From positions 1,824,441 through 1,888,440 of the forward strand of contig BCKC01000001.1 in the NCBI GenBank assembly GCA_001600455.1: DNA of 64,000 nt. The letters are read 5' to 3'. The notes beneath the pieces are model-generated. The model ran no database searches. It saw nothing but the letters and a program-made list of their open reading frames with translations, and had not been told where the DNA came from. The first letter of the stretch is position 1. The number at the start of each line of letters is the position of its first letter. The position numbers were made by a program, and so were the translations under genes. This document shows positions 44,916-56,026 of this stretch, piece after piece. Source of the stretch: Endocalyx cinctus (lineage: Eukaryota > Ascomycota > Sordariomycetes > Amphisphaeriales > Apiosporaceae).

Positions 44916-45865
44916 GATAACGCGATCTCTGACTTCGACAAATGTAACGGACTAGCTCGCTGGACTAGACAATTGATAATGCACGATAGGAACTTTGAAT
45001 TTCCCTGTTTCTCACGATGGAGAAATTAATAATTACCGAAAAGAAGAGGCAAGTTGAGGAATTGTTCGTGTTTAAAGCTGTTGGTTCCAGCATCGATCCA
45101 TGTACATTGTTTCACTGTCACGTGGTCATATTCAATTCAATCCAATCCAATCCAATCCATCATGAATGATATCCGTGGAGAGAGAGACATGCAGACATGG
45201 AAAGGCAAACTTGGTCTCCAGCCACTCAGCCCACTGTGACGCAATAGTATACATAGTACGAAGTACTTCGAGTATTACTTAAAAGTGATGGACGTGAACA
45301 TTTTCAAATAATAAAAAACATCTCAGGAATTAGAGGATACGTATTCAGTGTTCTAGATATCTATTATCTCACTAGACAGCTTAAGGAAAGAAATACAACG
45401 AGTAGAAATTAGGATAGATACTTAAGTAAGTTCTACTGCAATCGTACAGAGTAAGTATGTTAATGAACACGCATGTTCTGGAGTTTCATTTCATACGCAT
45501 GGAAATATTGCTACATTCGGTTGTGGTGAACTTATATTTCGGTCACTTAATACACTTGGGTCTTACGGAGATGGGCCTATTACGAGACGGGTTTAACCTT
45601 TCTGTGGTGATTATGGTTAACCTAACTATCTAGGAGATGGTATCTCAATCATAGAGCGATGATATATCATCATTCTATACAGAAGTACGTCAATTCCTGA
45701 ATATGAAAACCGAAAACTGTGAAACTGGTATCTCTTCAAATCCAGAGAAATCAAATACCGGTTCTTTCTTAGTATAACATGCGAAGATCAAGCAGTCCTC
45801 AACGCGACAATTTACCATTGCCGAAATTCCTTCCGTCGGATCTTTCCTCCACGATTGTGGGAAAT
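44916..45865. other. Intergenic region between rhomboid-like and secreted-protein genes
   Basis: 950 bp. It contains a (TCCAA)n microsatellite near 45134-45159. It carries the promoter of the rhomboid-like gene and the 3' end of the first secreted cysteine-rich gene. No further gene. Confidence 0.5.
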
Positions 45866-46543
45866 CTAAGCGAGGTAGACTCCGACTCCGAGACCCAGGC
45901 CGTCCATCCAGTAGCCGCGCTTTCCGTTGGCGATGCACTCCTCGAGAATGGGATTCTCCATGTACCGCACGAAGTCAGCCGGCTTGATGGTGCTCTGTCC
46001 GAGTCGCTGGGGGCAGATGAATCCGGTGCAGTTGCCAGAAGCGTAGAAGCTGCAGCCCTCTACGAGCTTGAGAGTGATGTAATCAGTCTGGGTTTTGTAA
46101 TAGTCGATCACCTTCTGGCAATCCTCGACGGGGGGAGCGGGGCCCTTTGGATGAAGGAATAAGAATTAGAAACAAACATCTTTCTTGACAAAGTTGGCAG
46201 TGAATTGAAAGGCCGAAAAAATCGTAAAGATGCGATGAAAATAAATGATCTATCTTCTTTTACTTACAGAATCTTCCCCGTCGTGGCAGCGAGCGACGAT
46301 GCTACGGGGAACGATTAGGTCTTCCATGGAGATAGCGGGCTTCTTGGTATCCTCGGTATCCTCGGTATCTCCGGTATCGGGGATGGCGACAGCGGTGCGA
46401 CCATTCGCAGCTAAGTTGAGATCAATGATCTGAAAAGGGTTGAGCTGGTTCATTACACCACTGGCATTGGCGAAAGTGGCGCGGGATGCGCCCACGGCAA
46501 CGATTGCGACAATGAAGAGCTTTGGGACAAACATTTTGAACAT
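45866..46543 (-). CDS. Small secreted cysteine-rich protein A
   Basis: Two exons, 46543..46268 and 46144..45866, encode 184 aa. The 123-bp intron has a GTAAGT donor, a CTAAT branch and an AAAG acceptor, phase 0. A signal peptide is evident (MFKMFVPKLFIVAIVAVGAS), followed by a pro-like region of ~65 residues containing a TEDTEDT repeat. The mature-type domain has six cysteines: ARCHDG, VEDCQKVID, VEGCSFYAS, GNCTGFIC and EECIANG. The same spacing is found in the next gene, and the intron sits at the same place, just after the first cysteine, so the two are paralogs. I recall similar proteins in plant-associated and saprobic ascomycetes, of unknown function and often listed as effector candidates. 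The ATG at 46543 was chosen because the longer frame upstream would bury the signal peptide. Confidence 0.82.
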
Positions 46544-47578
46544 GGTGAATAGGGGATAAGATAAGTTCTGTTCAATGAAGTGATTGGATATTCCGTCCGT
46601 TTTTTTTTGAAAAGAGTTATCTGTGCAGGAAGAATGCGAACCTCTTCTTTGAAGGAATTGGTGTAAGAACAAAAGAGGAAGGGTGTAAGGGAAATCAATT
46701 GTGCATCGCGTGATGTAGACAAGACAGTCGCGTTGTGTACGCGATTTCACTGTAGAAGTAAAATTAAAAAAAATACACGTAGGCAGTAGCGAACCTTTCT
46801 ATTCGAGATGCGGAAGTTACGAATATAAAAAACTAGCAAACAAATATCATTGATGCCATCCAAAAAGGAGGCAAGAGCGAACTGTGCATTACTAGCGTCA
46901 AATATTGATCAGACGAAAATCAGTAGGTATATCCATTCATGAATTATAAAATACTTGCGATTTGATATACTGACTTATTACCTTAGATGAGTGTTAGATT
47001 AAAGACTTCTATATAACTTGTATATGTATCTATATAGTAGAACTATAAGAGGGTTAAAAGATCCTTTCAACATGGTTGGTAAAACGTGCCCCTTAATACT
47101 CGTCAAAATTACTCCCATACGCCATCTCACCTCCGAAATCAATTAAAAACACAGCAGAAATACCTGTCTTACTAGTTTCCAAGGCAGCTCAGGTCATAAT
47201 CTATTATATAGTAGACTTCAATAACCTCAAGCTCTATGTCTTCCAATCTGTGATGCATGGTATTGAGTACTGATTCATTAGACTTCACATCAGTAGAATA
47301 TCACCAAGATTTAGTGCGCGGGAAAGAATAACAACAACACCAGGTTCCATTACTATATTACGAAAGCTCGGAATAATCGAGTTTTAAAGAGGTATGCCGA
47401 GTAATTCCCCAGTTTGGCACATCATCGAAATAGTAGAGTCCATATAACGTCAATCTTCGTGACTAGTTCTCCCACCCATCCATTCATTACCTGCCACCCT
47501 CTCACCCCCTACTACCGAATGCGTCCAAAAGACCCGAGCCGAAAGACATCGTCCTACTACCCCCTTTTTGCTTTTTTT
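46544..47578. other. Intergenic region between the two secreted-protein genes
   Basis: About 1 kb, AT-rich, holding the promoter of paralog A and the 3' end of paralog B. No other gene supported. Confidence 0.5.
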
Positions 47579-48150
47579 TTAACTCTCGTGGTTCTCGATA
47601 TACAGACGATAATTCCCGCGCAGGCCGTTAATGTCGGCGACGTCGCCCATGACGCCGTTCATGCCGGCCTCGACGCAGTTGCTCAGGAGCGGGTTCGAGA
47701 GGTAGTTGGTGAGCCAGTCGGCCGTGCGGTTGACGGCGCCGTACACGTACGGCTGGGCGCAGAACCGGACCCCGCAGCCGCCCCGGTGCCAGTTGAGGCA
47801 GACGTCCGCGTATAGCGAGTAGTTCTTGCTGCCCGTTCCGATCTGGTCGATGGCCTCGCGGCAGTCGGATACGCTGGCGCCCATGCTCTTCGAGAGCGAA
47901 AGGGGTTAGCTTTCTGCGGTTTTTACCGTATCGTAGGCATGACAGGGAAAGGTGAGAGGGGGGAAAATAGGAAAGTAGATGTCGAGAGTTCACTTACTCC
48001 CCAGCATGTGTAAGCGTCTCGCTTGCTCAGGGCAGGAATGCCGCTGTAGTCGTCGCGACCGTTGACTTCGAGGATTTCAGGGTAATGATCCATCGAAGAG
48101 AGGGCAGCGATGCTGCTAATCAGACTAGCGATGACTGCGGTTGGCTTCAT
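47579..48150 (-). CDS. Small secreted cysteine-rich protein B (paralog of A)
   Basis: Two exons, 48150..47998 and 47887..47579, encode 153 aa. The 110-bp intron has a GTAAGT donor, a GCTAACC branch and a CGAAG acceptor, phase 0, right after TCWG. A signal peptide (MKPTAVIASLISSIAALSS) is followed by a short pro-segment ending in ALSKR, a Kex2-type dibasic site, then DAYTCWG. The six-cysteine domain reads CWG, VSDCREAID, ADVCLNWHRGGC, RFC and LSNCVEAGMNG. It matches paralog A position by position, including Asn-Pro-(Ile/Leu)-Leu before the last Cys. It has a possible N-glycosylation site in AVNRTAD. Function is unknown; a secreted, disulfide-stabilised protein acting outside the cell is the safe inference. 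Confidence 0.86.
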
Positions 48151-51100
48151 GATGGATTCTGTAGAAGAGGTATTAGACTAGAATGATTGACGTTTATACG
48201 GCGTTGTTCGTAAATAAGTGCGTAGGAACTCGGAGTGTATGTGGAATGAAAATGTGATTTTCTGAGATGAAGCTAGAAACTGTGTCATTTACCTTTGGAA
48301 AAAGGGTAACTGCAAGAGGAATTAAAAGGAAAGAATTTGCTCGGCAGGAAGGAGCATTTCCTTTGATTATGATGCTGTAATCAGCATTTACTACTTAGTT
48401 CCTAAATACTTGGTAGTTCATATGCTGGCACAGAATTTCATAACGACACGAGTACTCTTCGGATCCCGTGGTGAGACCTCGGTATTGTAGCATCTTTTCG
48501 AAATTTCAGGAGGCTGACGAAGCATATCAACAATCACTGTTCACTCTAATAAGGTTTTTTTGAAATGATGATTCTATCTCTGAGGTTGCGCAAAATCTAC
48601 ATATCTCGTCTGTTTAAAATGACTGAATACTGCTTATGTATGGTCCATCTAACAAGAGAAATTAGTTACACACATTATATCGAGCTAGGCGCAATCCGAT
48701 GGCTTCATATATTGTAAGAGTGTAGGAACATATGATTCGGATCGTTAGTGATGCTGTGATATTTGTCACGGGGCCACAACTTAGAGCAAGGGACCGGCTC
48801 TATGCAGAGGCTCGGCGCCAGTAGGACAATGCCGTACTACCCTCAAGTACCACAATGTCGCGATCTGTGTGCCATTCGGCCGAAACGGGACAGCGTAGTA
48901 TATCATGAGGTACAGCATCCACTTGGCTGGTAGTCGTTAGATAATAAACGTGACAGCACAAGAATTTGAAAGTTGACATTCACTCAATACAAGACAAATC
49001 TCTCCAATAGCTTCTGCTGTATGTGTATGGCCTTTCTATACAGAAATATGTCCACGTAAGCATCGCTAGTATGTGATACTCTTTGTTCCCTTCTGGAGAT
49101 AGTATAATTGGCGTTGTGCGACGGAGAGGTACGCGGATCGGGTCACTGCCCTTAATAAAAGTTAGACCCATCACCGTAAATACCTGGGTCGCGAAGAAGA
49201 GGTTCTCCTCGCACAAGGCGATGTCATTTTTAGGACCATTAATCTATCTTCTGATTGATGTTTTCTTGTTGTTTGTGCTCCTGAAACAGTATAACCAAAT
49301 AAATCGGTAGCAAACGATTCTTAGAGTGAAGCCCGGATTGAAAACCGGACCAATCTATCGTGGAAAAAGAGCCGACCCAAACGTCGCCATTGGACCTGAA
49401 GTTGTCAAATATTCCTATATGGGTCTGAAAGTTGGCATATCGTCGTTCAATTCGGGTTCGAGCCGGACTGCCGCTGATTCTGTTTGACCGTATCCGTCCT
49501 TACCTAAACCTGCCGTGATTATTGAGTCTTCTTGCGATAGTCAATAAACACACGGCACCCACCAACTCGTATTGCTCAAGCTTTTTAGGGCGCATAAACA
49601 TTCCAGCATCGACTAATGCAACAATAGTTGGTGGGAAGAATACAAACGTTTGGTCTAGTAATCCGCCTATATTTATGTGAAACGATCTCCATCGATCCCG
49701 AATGGGTACCCGTTGGCTGCCTTGAAAGGCTGGTTCCACAGGGAATTCTATCAGGGCATGATAGATTTACATAGCCAAATCACCGTTAGAATTTGAATCA
49801 TATCTTTTGGCAGTATCATGGAGAGGCCGTTGGCGGTTCTTGGACTTCTATGATGCTCTTTTCGGACCGCTTGATCCCGGCCGGGTGATCCTGTGTGCCG
49901 TGTCCTAGTTCTTGATCCGTCGCTTATGAGAAATAATATGTTCAGTCTCTTTAGATAGTACGAGGTAGTGTACATTCGGACCGGGTCATAGTTTATTGGT
50001 ATTGGCGCCAGTGGGACCGTTCGTGCCATCCATGGTCGATATAGCTACTGAAACTGAACTTAATCGAATTGAGATACGAGACCCACTAAATGACAAGAAT
50101 AAAGAATAGGGGAAGAAAAAAGTAAGTAGGTATCAGATGCTACCTTTTTTTTAACATCTGGATTTAGCCATCTAGTGGATTATTTGAGGTATTTGCTTCG
50201 TGTTATGTGTCGCGTGCAGGAAAGCACCCCGCCATACGGGGGAAAAGAGAAAGGGAGAAAGAGCTAAATCGTGATCAAGTAATTGTTGAACTGCGACTCC
50301 GGTTTATCAACCACCGAGAGTCGTTCTTGTTCTTTATCGTCGACTAGAGCAGATATCTGACCTTGTTATATTGCCATCACTAGTCCCCTTCCCTTTCAAT
50401 CTAGGATATATGCCTCTAGCGCAGAGTTCTTTGAAGTAAATTTAGTCTGTCTCTAGTATAGAGGATTTCGTAAATGAAGGGACTCCCATCGAGGTTTAAA
50501 CATGTTTAGTGATATCATGTCTGGTAGTCAATATATGTAAGACGGCAATTGAATAAGGAATCCTTCTCACTCATTATCGTAGTCGCGAACGATAGCTGCG
50601 AAGAACAAACTTCAGCGGCGTTCTGCGCGATGGCGTAACTGGCGACATGAAGATCACCATGATCAATATCCAAGGGTCCTCTAAGAGAGAGGGGTATATT
50701 AAGATACCTTGCCGTTTGGGGTCAAAAGACGTCACGCCTAACGCTCAACGATGTTTACCGGCTACAATGTGGGATCCTCGAATACCTGCTCTACCTAGTT
50801 TCCTACCGACTTAACTAGACTACTGTACTGTTGTTCAATGGTGTCCGCACCTAAGAGAAACGGTCATGAGACGTTCTGGGACGAGGAAAGATGTGAGTGA
50901 GTGAATCTGGGAGGTGTCCACGGGTGTTTGTACTAAATGAAGACGAGCTAGCGAATAGTTCTGTTCATCATGCTGGCAATGGTCACCGACGCTACTAAAC
51001 GAGAGAGCTTATCATGCAGCTAAGGAGGAGAGCCAGCGACGGATGAGATCCTGCGCGTAGTGTGAAAAAGCTTCATTAGACTGTTTAAGGGTGATAGAAA

Positions 51101-53670
51101 AAAATCAATACATGCACTATCACCATCCATAATGAGATCCGCGCGAGATGAAACATCGTCACGATAAGGGTTCATGCTATCGGATTTCAATGAATGTTTG
51201 CGGTTGATTGATTTAATAGGCTGATAGGTTGAGCAGCTAGCATATACGCACACTCCTGAAATCCGTATTTTTTTTTTATGAAAGGGGGGGTAAAATAAAA
51301 TGAATTTTGTCTTATTACTTACATACTACGCTATGCTATTTACGTTTTGGCTACCTCCCAAGCACGATGCCAAGAAGAAACCCCGTTCCCTGCTTCTTGG
51401 ATAGTATCCATACCATATGCGTAAACGTGGGTGCATATGGATACATAAACGCCGCATACAACTGTATAGCACACGCTATTTTATCGATAATGTAGCTGCC
51501 CATGTCATGCAAGCCTAAAGAGGGCCTAGAATTGTGTTCTTTTTTTTTTTTTTTACTCCCTCAGCACCTTTTTATGAAGAAGCCGCTTTTCGCTCCGGGA
51601 TTATATGTTACATGATCCCTCAATTCTTATATGATGCGCTTATTGTAAAAGAAAGAGAGAAAGAGAGACACATACAGGGAGATAGGTAGATAGATAGGTA
51701 GATAAATAAAGAAACAAAGTGGAAAAGCTCGTAAAACAAGATAAGAAATAAGGATGATCGCAGTCTGTGTAAGACCTGTCCTTGATTTCTCCCTTTTTTT
51801 TGCAGTGCCCTCTTACGTAGTTACGTAGTGTAGAGAATATCGTTACGGGATTGGATTTGGGGTTTGGGATTGACAGTTAAAACCATGATGTTCAGTTTTC
51901 CCCCCTTTAGTGCAGCATCACACTAGGAGAGTGAAAAGCGAGGTGGAGGGATGTTTGTTTATTGGCTGGGAATATCGCCTACGATACTTGATCATAGGCG
52001 GGGATAGTCTCCTATTTCAGCTGATTGTCTTTTGATTGATTGGCAATCTCAATAAACCCCACACTTCATTCGCCTTCAATCTCCAATCGCCCACCAAAAT
52101 TTGCCGGGGAGCTGAGCCCGTAAAAGCCTGTCGACCTGTGCTGCGCTGCGCTGTTATCGTATTGCTGGATAAAAGGTACTTCAGTACTATGTATAGTACT
52201 ATCCATGAATATTATTACATGGTGCCATGAAGCCATGTACAAGCTTTGGCCTAATTAATGAAAAACCTTTTGATTACACATGGAGATCTTGACCAAAAGG
52301 TCTGCCCATCATTCAATTCAAAAAATGGGATGCTTCCTTATTTGAGTAACGCGATGGACTAGGAATATTGGTATGTTTTTTTTTTTATTTACTAAATAAT
52401 GATAATTCGATGATAGGTGGTAGATGATGAATGATGGAATGATTATCGGTTGTTTAGACGCCTGCGACCCATTCGGACCACCGCGCTGCGCTGCACTATC
52501 ACAATACTTTGTACGTGCGTCTATGTAAGTAGATAGATATTATTTGGACTAGTAGACTACGTACAAAGCATGATCAACATGACCGGCATGATCTTCTATT
52601 GATTGCCAGATTGCTAGGATAGCTACATCCAATTCGTACAGAATGCAAAGAGAGCGTTACAGTGCAGGGAGTCAACCTATGGTTATCGGGTTTCAACAGT
52701 GTACAAAGTACCGTAGTACCTCCGTTACGCGTCTGGAACGAACTTTGGACCAGTCTAGCGCATTTAACTTATTCAGGAACCCTTCTACAGTCGCTTTTTG
52801 TTCCTTGCATGATTCAAGTTTTAGCATATTTTAGCCCCGTATCCTACCTAATCCGGTTATGAGATGGGGGGAGATATTACCTAAATCTCTAGTGCTAAGT
52901 ACTTAACTTAAGTACTTAACTTAACACAGAAGTATATACCACTACTATAGTACTAGTAGAGTACTTAATCCACCGTAGTCTACCTGCCTAGGTAGTATAT
53001 AGCAAGATATAGCAGGGGGGGTAGGGATCGTACAGTTACTGAATACGGTATATACCTTATCCCATAACTTTAGCTCAATTTGCTTCTCCTCATCCTTCTT
53101 CTTTTAAAAGATGCCAGACGCTTGCTTAACTTTGTGATCGATCAATCTTGTCATTCATAGCTCGATGACTCGTCATTCTGATCTTTGATTCCGAGCTTGC
53201 TTTTTTATCCCTCTCTTTTTTTTCTCTCTTGTTTTTGCCGCCTTGCATCAAATCTCTATACACTCCGTACACTCCTTCATCTTCCGTGAAATCATAAAGA
53301 ACATCTTTCCAATATAGTCTAACGTACTGACATATACGAAACTCGACTGTACTGCCATTCTCTCCTTGAACTTGCGCAAGTCACCGATTATTCTTTCCTT
53401 GAAACATCTTCGGTATGTCTGATAATCTTTCAACCATTCAATTTTCCTTCCGTGTTTCTGTCAATGCGTTTATCTTTTTCTAATGCGTACTTAAAAGTGT
53501 TTAGTTCCATGTCTTATCAGTAACTCTTGCAACCCATCTCCCTGGCATTGCATTCAACTTTCTTTTCACTCTGCATTCTATATACCTAGGTACTAGGTAT
53601 TTTTTTTTTTGTCGGCTTCGCTTCTCTTTTTTAAAAGCCTAGCGATATCATCCCACGAAAGAAGGAAAAG
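48151..53670. other. 5.5-kb gene-poor region
   Basis: No convincing complete gene. Frames on the minus strand at 49500-50029 have protein-like composition but are broken (separate entry). T runs (51541-51554, 52376-52386), GATA-type repeats near 51670-51705, and a palindromic ACTTAAGTACTTAACTTAAGTACTT cluster near 52898-52922 occur. The last ~550 bp are pyrimidine-rich, a likely leader of the next gene. Confidence 0.5.
49500..50029 (-). pseudogene. Possible decayed gene fragment
   Basis: Two adjoining minus-strand frames, 50029..49751 and 49739..49500, have mixed, protein-like composition, including a hydrophobic segment GGLLDQTFVFFPPTIVALVD. They are separated by a stop and a frame change with no good intron between them. 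A further frame at 48980-49216 may belong to the same unit. I recognise no family. It may be a relic, a fast-evolving gene with unseen introns, or chance. Confidence 0.22.
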
Positions 53671-54156
53671 ATGGCATCGCAAAATACTAGCGACAACAAG
53701 GCGAAGCTTGGCCTGTTGACGGTATCGACTAAGGCAGTTGACACCTCTGCCGAAAACTCTCCCAATGGCGAAAAACAATACAATCATGGAATAGACTTCC
53801 GACGGGATTCGAGCATCTCGACGCCGTGCTCCGCCCACGTCGGCAACGGATTTGATACCGATATTGAGGCTATGGTATCTTCGAGGTCCTGCGACAACTT
53901 GAACAAAACGTCGACGTCGGCGAGCCGATTGAATGCTGGCGACTGCTCGGTATGGCCTCGTCAGGCCCATTGGAAAGAGAAGGCTAAGGCGGCCAAGATA
54001 AACAACCGATCGTGCCACTGTATGGATCATCTTAGCAAGAGAACGAGGATCATAGTTAAGATTGCCATTGTCCTGTTCATCGTCGGAGTTGCTATCGGAG
54101 TTGGCTTCGGTATTAGCAAACCTCTCGGAGCGAGCATATGGAAACCTAGCAAATAA
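53671..54156 (+). CDS. Single-span, tail-anchored-type membrane protein
   Basis: A single-exon 161-aa protein. The first ~115 residues are polar and Ser/Asn-rich. A short basic segment HWKEKAKAAKINNRSCHCM precedes SKRTRIIVK and one hydrophobic span of about 20 residues (IAIVLFIVGVAIGVGFGIS). A short tail (KPLGASIWKPSK) follows, so the protein may be tail-anchored with the bulk in the cytosol. I recall a conserved fungal family with the same C-terminal block; its function is unknown. The ATG at 53671 follows a long pyrimidine-rich leader and has an A at -3. Confidence 0.76.
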   Translation: MASQNTSDNKAKLGLLTVSTKAVDTSAENSPNGEKQYNHGIDFRRDSSISTPCSAHVGNGFDTDIEAMVSSRSCDNLNKTSTSASRLNAGDCSVWPRQAHWKEKAKAAKINNRSCHCMDHLSKRTRIIVKIAIVLFIVGVAIGVGFGISKPLGASIWKPSK

Positions 54157-56026
54157 AAGGTTCAATCTCGACCCTCGAAAAAAAAACGACAATACCCGCT
54201 TACTACCGGATCACTCGACGCAAAGTCCCCTCATAATGACGCGGAGGATAACGACATTTCTTATATATAAGTCGCCTACCTGTCTCTGAAACCGACACGC
54301 GCCAAGAGTTGCAACGCGAATGCCTTGCTGAGGCCAATTGTTATCAATTTCCTTACTAAGACTTCTATATCGATACCCATGCGGCGACCAATTTCTGTAT
54401 ATATTTGATAAAAACGAGTTTCATTCACCTACGGTTGGGAAGCGAGGCAAAACGGCACTGGCTTTACGGGGTACAAATATCGGTTGGTGTTGGTGGACTA
54501 CATTCTTTGCTTTTCATGGATATTACTTGAACCCGGGACGGGTATTATTATTTTGTTCCTTTTTTTTCTTATTCCAAGGCATTTATCAGGAAAATGATAA
54601 CTTCATAAGAAGTTTCATTGAGCATATGAGAAAGGCATCGCTAATGTTTTTTTCTCCCTTTTTTTCTTTTTTTTTTTTTTCTTTGGCTGAAGCGGAAATT
54701 CTGATATGAGAGGAGGGGACAATGTTTCAGAGCTGGAATATGCCATCTATCATTTACGTCCTAAAACAGATCAATACGAAACTTCTGCTCACGAACTACC
54801 ACGACAGTGGGCTATTGACGCCATTGATGTTTGTTCCCCTCTTGACTACCTTTGCGTACTACACTATATCAATTTCCCCATTCAACCTACCCAGCTCTCG
54901 CCTGTCTATCAGGGTTTCCCCATGCATGATGAAACATAATACTCCAGACCCACTTGACTTGAAAAAATACTGATGCAAGAAAAATGCGCAAAGTAGCGTA
55001 AAATCAAAATCAATCAGTCAATTGAAGACAAGGAGATGGTTACCGGCTATACGGACGATATTAGCTTAGGATAGAAAATCCAATGATTTATCTCGGGATA
55101 ATTTGGTTTTTTTTTTCTTATGATTTGACGTGGGTCGAGTATCGCGTCACTAACTAAGCCACTCGGTTGACGACGTTGGGTTCAAGTACGTGCCTCTGAC
55201 TAAGGAATTCCGTCTAAGGATTTCCGTGCTTTTTTTTTTTTATTTCCTATTGCGTTAGCTTTGCTTACGTGCTTACGTAGGGAGGAAGACTAAAAGCCCC
55301 TCGTATAGTCAGTCGAGCTTTTCGCTTCAACCGAGTGCGAAAATCAAACCAAAGGGTAGTAATATAAACAAAAACAATTTTATTTATTTTTATCTCACTA
55401 AAAAGAAAATATTTTTAACCTTTCTAAGAGAGAAAAAGATGGGGTTTGAATTCAACTCGAGGGCTATGCGTGGTATATAGCGTATGAAAGAAGAAGACAA
55501 AGAGAGAGGAAGACAAGGGGAAAAAAAAAACTAGTACTCCGTCGCAATCAGGTACGTTACATACATACGCAGCAAGAGCCGACTTCTCTTTTATGTAGTG
55601 ACGAGTCATGGTTTATACTTAACTCTCTAAACCATCAAAGCACATGATAAAGACCTTTTTCATGAAATTATACAAGACTTTTATATATATATACTACTTC
55701 TTTAGTATATACCATCGCTTCTTGGCATTTTGAGATCTCGGAGTTAGATCCGAATATACTAAAGGTAAAATGAAAATCAAACAAACCTATCAAGATGCAG
55801 AAAATATGGCTGCCTGGGATTTGATCCTGAATCCACCTGCCGCCTGCCTACATACGATAGTATTTACTATTATGGATTGTATAGACGATAAGATAGAATA
55901 AGAAGACCAGAAAAAAGAGATTTCCCCCCTCTTTCTCCTCTCTTGGTAGATTTTCGTAATGGTAATTTATTCATCAAAACGCCCAAAAGTAAACAAAAAA
56001 CATACACGAAAAAAAAAAAGATCTCT
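54157..56026. other. Convergent 3' region, 1.9 kb
   Basis: Between the stops of the tail-anchored protein gene and the GH2 gene. It contains several T runs (54671-54680, 55107-55116, 55231-55241) and an A/T-rich middle. The open frame at 54338-54709 runs through the T runs and is not supported. Confidence 0.5.

Noticed and set aside
49440..49470. GGGTTCGAGCC resembling a tRNA T-arm
   Set aside because: The T-stem does not pair when the loop is set at the standard seven bases, and no other tRNA arms are present.
53593..54192. 199-aa minus-strand frame opposite the tail-anchored protein
   Set aside because: No domain; the plus strand has a clear membrane anchor and good start context.
54338..54709. 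123-aa plus-strand frame downstream of the tail-anchored gene
   Set aside because: Phe-rich stretches come from T runs; more likely 3' untranslated sequence.
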